From: Flavipsychrobacter stenotrophus
GTDB lineage: Bacteria; Bacteroidota; Bacteroidia; Chitinophagales; Chitinophagaceae
Direction of reading: 5' to 3'
Assembly (NCBI GenBank): GCA_947371715.1
Contig: CANBQQ010000089.1
Span: 1-9,282, forward strand
Length of the DNA: 9,282 nucleotides
Part shown: positions 1 through 6,700 of the stretch, piece by piece
Position numbering within the stretch: position 1 is the stretch's first letter
How the letters are laid out: each line of letters starts with the position of its first letter
Made by a program: the position numbers and the translations under genes
Notes under the pieces: generated by a model
Databases searched by the model: none
Seen by the model: only the letters and a program-made list of their open reading frames with translations
What the model was told of the DNA's origin: nothing

Positions 1-74
1 GGGAAGAGTATTTGTGCGGATGCACAATTGGCTATTAGTATGAGTGCGATAAGTGTAAAAAAGGGTCTCAACAT
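1..74 (-). CDS. 5' end of a gene for an exported protein (partial)
   Basis: Read on the minus strand from an ATG at 74-72, 24 codons are open to the window edge and begin MLRPFFTLIALILIANCASA, followed by QILF. This is a textbook Sec signal peptide: one Arg near the start, a hydrophobic core of about 12 residues, and an ASA|Q signal peptidase I site after residue 20. The IANC stretch resembles a lipobox, but Asn before the Cys is unusual, so cleavage at ASA is preferred. The region just upstream of the start, read on the minus strand, is A-rich, as is usual in Bacteroidota, where Shine-Dalgarno sites are mostly absent. The gene is divergent from the giant gene at 583. Nothing of the mature protein is visible, so no function can be given beyond export to the periplasm or cell surface. 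Confidence 0.72.
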   Translation of the reverse strand, partial: MLRPFFTLIALILIANCASAQILF

Positions 75-101
75 AATCCGTTGTTTTTCATGTGCCTACA
101 A

Positions 102-131
102 TTGTTGCATGCAGAATATTAAATAGGTTTG
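102..131 (+). promoter_or_regulatory. Candidate Bacteroidota-type promoter (TTG-N19-TAnnTTTG)
   Basis: TAGGTTTG at 124-131 matches the Bacteroidota -7 consensus TAnnTTTG exactly, and a TTG at 102-104 lies 19 bases before it, a normal distance for the -33 element. Palindromes ACAATTGT (98-105) and TGCATGCA (106-113) overlap the -33 element and could be an operator. A transcript starting here would have a leader of roughly 445 bases before the ATG at 583. The motif is short and the region AT-rich, so a chance match is quite possible. Confidence 0.3.
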
Positions 132-187
132 CTTTAATAGACGTTAAATTAATGAAAATCGTTGGCTTTTTCAGCGTTTTTAGCTGT

Positions 188-195
188 TAAGTTTG
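188..195 (+). promoter_or_regulatory. Second TAnnTTTG match, weaker promoter candidate
   Basis: TAAGTTTG at 188-195 matches the Bacteroidota -7 consensus exactly. The nearest upstream TTG (162-164) is 23 bases away, longer than the usual spacing, so this is a weaker candidate than the one at 102-131. It would also drive the gene at 583, with a leader of about 380 bases. Confidence 0.2.
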
Positions 196-243
196 GATTA
201 TGTAGTGTAGGGTGATTTTTGGCTAGTATTGGCTTTGAATAAA

Positions 244-343
244 AAAGTAGCAGTTTTTCACGAAAGTGGCAGTTTTCTGTTGTCCGTTTTGCTGAAATAG
301 CTATTGGGTAAGGGTTTTGTTGATTTTAACAAACTGCTACTTT
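244..343. repeat. 13-bp perfect inverted repeat with an extra direct copy
   Basis: AAAGTAGCAGTTT at 244-256 is exactly inverted as AAACTGCTACTTT at 331-343, with 74 bases between the arms. A near copy of the left arm, AAAGTGGCAGTTTT, sits at 263-276. It is in direct orientation 19 bases downstream and differs at one position within the 13-bp core. Three copies of one motif in a 100-bp stretch between divergent starts suggests a multi-site operator for a dimeric regulator. A long-loop hairpin in a leader RNA is the alternative. The arms are too far apart for an ordinary intrinsic terminator. Confidence 0.55.
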
Positions 344-582
344 CTACCAATTTTTCTACTACTTCTATTTTCAGGAAAACAGTTGCAGCATAGGCAACCT
401 ACAACTTGATTTTGGAATTGTCCAGACAAGTAAATATCTCCAATTTTTGTTGATCCTGATAATCATGCGTTTACTGCTGAATTGATTTTCGTGCATAACA
501 ATTCCTTTATGTTAGTGTAATAATGGCTTAGCGTTGCGTTGACATTACATTTTGACTTTTGTGTTCTTAAGTAGATCCAAAC

Positions 583-705
583 ATGAAACAGAATTACAAG
601 TCAGAAGTGAAAATGTACGGTGTAACAAGAACAAACTATGGAAGGCTATTAATAATAGGCTGTTTTTTCTTTTTATCACAGTTGTTATTTGTAAAAGCTG
701 AGGCT
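583..705 (+). other. Signal peptide of the giant protein, long n-region
   Basis: Residues 1-41 contain a hydrophobic core (LLIIGCFFFLSQLLFV, residues 22-37) followed by KAEA and then Q42, giving an AEA|Q signal peptidase I site. The segment before the core is 21 residues long with basic residues at 2, 6, 10, 16 and 21. This is longer than usual. If translation starts at Met11 (613) the n-region is an ordinary 11 residues. Export across the inner membrane by Sec is well supported; the exact start is not. Confidence 0.85.
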
Positions 706-3700
706 CAAATTAGTTTTACAGGAGAGTACTTTAATAATTTTAATTCTTTTGTGGGAACCTCAGGTTCCGTGCCCAGCGGATGGGCTTTTGGCGGGGTACC
801 TGCGACTTATCAGGGCGTGGGTACTGGCACGGGAAACGCAGGTGGAGTTTATGCATATGGTTCGTCGGGAGAGAACTCTTTGGGTTATCTGCATTCCGGA
901 ACACCTTTCAATGCAACAATCTGGACTGCGACGTTCACCAATTCAACAGGAGCTGCTATTAGTTCTCTTTCAGTATCATTTGACTTAGAGCAATGGAGAG
1001 GGGGGGGCGGTAACACTGATTTTTGGACTAGTGTTACTGTAAACGGCGTGGCTATGTCGGGTTTCCCGGTTACCGGTCAACAGACGGCAATTGCGTCACC
1101 ACCATTAGTTACTCCGAAATCTGCTACAATCAGTACATCGATTGCCGCCGGAGCTACATTTACTGTAGTATTTAATTCTTCGAATGGGGCCGGGTCGGAT
1201 AATGGTATTGCGATTGACAATTTTAAAATGTGTGTGCCAGGTAAGGCATTTACAACAACACTTACCAGTAATTCACCCGTGTCGGCACCAGCCGCGCTGA
1301 CCTTCAGTTCTACTGTTACAACAACCGGAAGTACATCGCCATATACCTACAGTTGGGCCGGACCAAGCACGGTAGGCAGTACCACTACAACCACTGGTAC
1401 AGGAACAATTACGCCGAGCTCAACTGCAAACTCAGGCACCTATTCATTAACTGTGACTGATGCACTATCATGCACTTCTATTGCTACCACTACTGCAACG
1501 GTAAACGCCGGCGGCTGCTCGGGGACACCAAGTACTGGTGGTACAGCTACTGCCGGACGAGCGGATGTATGTACAGGCACCTCAACAACAGTTAGTATAG
1601 GTGCCACAGGCGCACCCGGCACCGGATTTACCTACCTTTGGGAACAGTCTAATGACGGCAGTACCGGCTGGGCTACTGTATCAGGTGGCTCTGGAAGTAC
1701 AACTGTTACTTACACAACACCTAATTTATCATCACCAGTATTTTACCGTTGTAAGACTACATGTACCGCATCTTCCCTTTTTGCTTATTCATCTGTTGCA
1801 GGGATAACGATATCTACTGTAGCGCCATCGGGCGTAAGTGCCACAGCAACGCCTAATCCAATCTGTGCCGGCAGTACACTATCACTCGCTGGTGCGGCTA
1901 CCAATGGGGTTTCCTATTCATGGGCCGGGCCGGGTAGCTTCAGTGCTACTTCACTGTCCACTACCAGAACTTCAATAACTGCCGGTGGTGCGGGTAGTTA
2001 TACACTATCCGCCATAAATGGATGTGGTACCAGTACGGTAACCACCTCATCTGTTACAGTATATACAGGTGTGCCTACAGGACTGTCTGCGGCATTGGGT
2101 ACTAATCCAATTTGTGCAGGTAGTACGCTTACGCTTACCGGAACAGCCACTAATGCAACATCTTTTTCCTGGGCGGGGCCTGGTGGCTATAGTGACGCTA
2201 ACGCAATAGCCACTCAAACAGCATCAACGGCCGCCGCTGGCATATATACACTGTCGGCAACCAATGCATGCGGAACTGCAACATTAACTACAGCCTCGGT
2301 TGTAGTGCATTCGGCCACACCAACTATATCTTCTGCAGTAATTACGTCGGCTAATCCATTGTGTTCAGGTGCGAATCTTACGCTAACAGGTAGTGCAACA
2401 AGTGCCACATCATTTAGTTGGGCGGGGCCGGGTGCTTTGACAAATTCAGCTACAGCTGTTGCTTCACGTACTGCAATTACAACAGCATGGGCCGGCATCT
2501 ATACGTTTACAGCCACAAACTCCTGTGGTAGTTCTACACTTACTACAGTTCCATTGGTAGTAGGTTCTGCTCCTACTTCGCTAACTATTACCGGCAGCCC
2601 TTCTTTTTCTGTTTGTGCGGGTAGTTCCTTCAGCCTTGCGGCAAATGCTACGAGTTATATAACGCCAACTTACTCATGGAGAGGACCGGGACTTAGCTCG
2701 ACGACAATTAATCCATTGGTAAGGTCGGGTGCAACGACAGCAATGACCGGTACCTATACTTTGACAGCAGCTACAGGTTGCGGCAATAGTAGTATTACGG
2801 CAACCTATTCGGTTAACCCATTACCGGTTGCGGGAACAATAACTCCATCAACCCCTGCAGTGCAGGTGGGTACATCAATTACACTCTCTAATCCTACGGC
2901 AACCGGAACAGGTGTATGGAGTACTTCTGCCGGTACAGGAAGTGTTACAATTGATGCCGGAGGGGTAGCTACGGGCCTTACTTTGGGTACGGCTACTATA
3001 AGTTATACATCTACCTCAGCCGCTGGCTGCGGGCCCGTATATGCTACAAGAGTAATAAGCATTAACGGCCCCTCACCCACAATTACGTCATTTGCACCAC
3101 AAACAGGCTTGCCGGGTTCTACGGTTGTCATTAATGGGGCAAACTTTGATGCAACGCCGGCTAACAATATTGTTTATTTTGGTGCAACACAGGCAATAGT
3201 AAATGCAGGTGCTTCTACTACGCTGATCTTGTCTGTTACGGTACCCGCGGGTGCTACCTATGCTCCCGTGACTGTTACAACTTCGGGCAATTACACAGCC
3301 TATTCTGATACTAACTTCACACCAATATATAACAATACGGGTTTCCGTACAGATAGTCTTGTTTTTAAAGGCTCTGTTATACTTACCGCAGGTGCGACAC
3401 CTTTTTCGGGCGCAATCGGCGACATGAATAATGATGGTAAGCCTGACCTGGTCGTCAACAATTCTGCTACAGTATCCGGCAGTGGTACTCCATCCATTTC
3501 TATATTTGAAAATGTAATGACCGGTGCCGGTGTCATCTCTGGTGCCTCTTACTCACTCACAAGCACACTTACTGATGGAATAGGAACCAAGAGTCCGAAC
3601 AACATAAAGCTGGCTGATATTGATGGTGATGGTAAGCTGGATATAATTGTACCACTTTTAGATGCAGTGGGCAGTTCGACCATGATCGTATATCTTAACA

Positions 3701-6700
3701 CAACATCCGGTACAGGCATTCCTACATTTGCGGTGCATACCGATGTTACTGCCGGTCCATTCTCTTCAGTTGCGGCGATCAATGATTTTGATGGTGACGG
3801 CAAGCCGGATATTGCTGTTTCGGGAGGGCTTGGCGCTATCTATGTTTTGCCTAATATTTCTACTCCGGGAGCTGCGGCATTTGGTCCGGTTGTAACTATA
3901 CCGGCGGGTGGTGCACCATCTAGTGTTTGCATAGCGGACCTTGATGGTGATGGCAAGCCCGATGTTGCAGTACCTAATTCGGGAAGCAATGGCGCATCGC
4001 CGGCAACATATTCAGGAAGCACAGTTACTATTGCGCGTAATACATCAACATATGGTAATATTTCGTTTGGTACATCAGTATCTTTGAGTGTGGGGTCGGG
4101 CCCGATCGATATTGCTGCAGGCGATATTGACAATGATGGCAAAAATGATCTGGTTGTAACTAATTTCAACGATGCTACGTTCAGTGTCCTTATCAACACA
4201 AGTACATCAGGAACATTAACATCCGGTTCATTTGCAGCGCACACCGATATTGCTACAGGCAATGCGCCTACCGGCATCGCCGTTGCCGATCTTAACGGGG
4301 ACGGTAAGTTAGATGTCGTTGTGTCTAACAACACAGATAACACGGTGTCCATGTTCCGTAACCTGGCTTCTGGTAGTTCTGTTACACTGGCATTTGCACC
4401 AGTCCTTAATTTTGGAACAGGTAGCAGGCCGGTAACAGTTACCATTGGTGACCTGGATGGTGATGGTTATCCTGATGTTGTAACCGGCAATAGGGGTACT
4501 TCCGCAGCAACTGCAAATACAATTACTATTCTTAAAAATTATCCTGTTCCACCGATAGGGCAGACTACTGGTTCAACGACCGTGTGCGCAGGTACTTCAA
4601 CGACATTCAGTAATACAGTTACCGGTGGTAACTGGACCGTGTCAAACGCTATCAATGCAACGATCACTGCATCGGGTGGGGTATTGACCGGTCTTTCAGC
4701 CGGAACTGATACCGTAATCTACTACACAACTTTTGGTGGCGATACAAGCTATGCTTATACAGTTGTAACTATATCACCTGCGTCACCAATAGTAATGGCC
4801 CATGCATCGGTGACAACATTGTGTACCGGTAGTGACCTTACTTTAACCGGTAGCATTACAGGTTCTTCGGTATATGTTTGGACTGGCCCCAATGGTTTTA
4901 CTTCAACAGATCTTAATCCTGCGGCTATTACAGTAGGTACAGCGTCAGCAGGTATTTACACACTGACCGCATCGAACAGTTGCGGAACGGTAACTGCAAC
5001 AACATCAAACATAATAGTGAATGTTACCCCTTCACCTTCGATAACGGGAACAGCAGTTATACCTTCAGGAAGCAGTACATCATTGACCATAAATGGCAAT
5101 GATGGTGATATTGTCTATTATTCGTGGACCGGTGGAAGTCACTCTTCCGTGACAATCGACGCGAGTGGCGCATATTCATTCACGGTAACACCCGCGTCAA
5201 CTACTACATATACTATTGATAGTGTAAGGGCACTTGCGGGTTGTTTTGCTATAGTTACAGGAGAAAGTGCTACAATTACCATTGATATGGGTTGTACTGT
5301 TGCTCCCACAGCGGTTACTGCAAATCTGTCGTCTGCAGCAGTTTGCGACGGCGGTACATTAACACTTACAGGTAGCGCAACAAATGGTCTTACTTATCAG
5401 TGGGACGGCCCTGATGGTTATTTGTCTAACGATCTGAATCCTGCATCATTTACAGTTAGTACAGCGTCAGCTGGTGTGTATACGCTTTCTGCAACAAATG
5501 CTTGTGGTACCAGTACTGCCACAGCTTCATTTAATGTGCTCACGGTACCTGCATCTGTGAGTGCCTCATTGTCTTCTTCTACTATTTGCGAAGGGCAGTC
5601 TTTGACTTTGACAGGAGCGGCAACGGGTGCAACAAGCTATACATGGAATTTCCCTGACGGCGGAACATCAACAGATCTTAATCCAGCTGCAACAACTACC
5701 ACCACATTGTCGGCTGGTATTTATACACTTACAGCAACTAATAGCTGCGGAAGTACATCTGCTTCGTCTTCAGCGCTAACAATTAATACAGTGCCTTCGG
5801 CGGTAATAGCATCGGCTAATCCGGGCACGCTTTGCAGCGGTAATCTGCTGACTTTGACCGGATCGGCTACAAACGCTGTATCTTATAACTGGAACTACCC
5901 TAACGGGGGGACATCGACAGATCTGAATCCTGCGGCTTTTACGACTACAACAATGTCAGCAGGGGTTTATACGTTGACGGCGACTAATACTTGCGGGTCT
6001 ACCATTGCAACTACTTCTTCGGTTGTTGTTAACTCATTACCTTTTGCGGTAACAGCAGACGCCATGCCGCTTTCTCTGTGTACGGGTCAAACACTTACAC
6101 TTACCGGCAGTGCTTCTAGTGCTACTTCATACTCATGGAGCGGTCCTGCAGGTTATTCATCTACTGGTGCTAATACCTCATTTATCACCGCCACAGCTGC
6201 TGCTTCAGGTGTGTATACGCTTAGCGCTATAAATGGTTGCGGTACAGTTACAGCAACTAGTCCAGCTGTGACAGTAAGTGGAGTGCCAACAGGTGTGTCT
6301 GCTGCTGTTTTGCCAACAACAGTTTGCCTGGGCAGTGCATTCACACTTAGTGGCAGTGCAACTAGTTCTACCTCGTATTCGTGGAGCGGACCGGACAGTT
6401 ATACTTCAACTGATGAAGATCCTGTTGCAATTGTAGCCACAGCTTCGTCAGGCGGGATATATACTTTAAGTGCTACGAATAGTTGCGGTACTACTACAGC
6501 CACAACCGCGTCTGTGTCAGTTATCACAGTTCCAACAGGAGTTGTTGCAACGTCTAATGCAACAACACTTTGCAGTGGACAGACGCTTACATTGACGGGT
6601 AGCCCGGCCGGTGCAACATCATATCAGTGGACGGGACCTAATAGCTACAGCCAGACGGTAAGAAATCCTGCAGGCTTTGCAGTAAATACTTTATCTGCCG

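Larger units (their letters stand above)
75..582. other. Divergent intergenic region, AT-rich, no gene seen
   Basis: These 508 bases separate the starts of two divergently read genes that both encode exported proteins. No credible coding frame was seen: the stretch is AT-rich and no coding-like frame stood out. In the frame of the downstream gene there are stops at 553-555 (TGA) and 568-570 (TAA). The region is long for a Bacteroidota spacer. It contains two TAnnTTTG matches (124-131 and 188-195), two adjacent 8-bp palindromes (98-105 and 106-113), and a 13-bp inverted repeat (244-256 with 331-343). It most likely carries the promoters and control sites of both neighbours. A small RNA or leader structure is possible, but sequence alone does not show one. 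Confidence 0.6.

Noticed and set aside
1..74. Lipoprotein signal (IANC) in the minus-strand gene
   Set aside because: Asn directly before the Cys is not typical of a lipobox, and a clear ASA|Q signal peptidase I site follows four residues later.
244..343. Intrinsic terminator
   Set aside because: The inverted arms are 74 bases apart and AT-rich, the region lies upstream of both divergent genes, and there is no compact GC-rich stem followed by a T run.
546..553. TACATTTT as a promoter -7 element just upstream of the giant gene
   Set aside because: It misses the final G of TAnnTTTG and has no TTG at the usual distance upstream, so it is weaker than the matches at 124 and 188.
749..988. Short plus-strand frames at 749-988 and 780-962
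   Set aside because: They overlap the jelly-roll 1 coding sequence in other frames, have no recognisable domain and no separate start context.
3840..4445. A 201-codon open frame on the minus strand opposite the propeller
   Set aside because: It lies wholly inside the plus-strand propeller coding sequence, whose seven calcium motifs are unmistakable. The predicted protein is low-complexity with no recognisable domain, and regular repeat composition on the plus strand explains the lack of stops.
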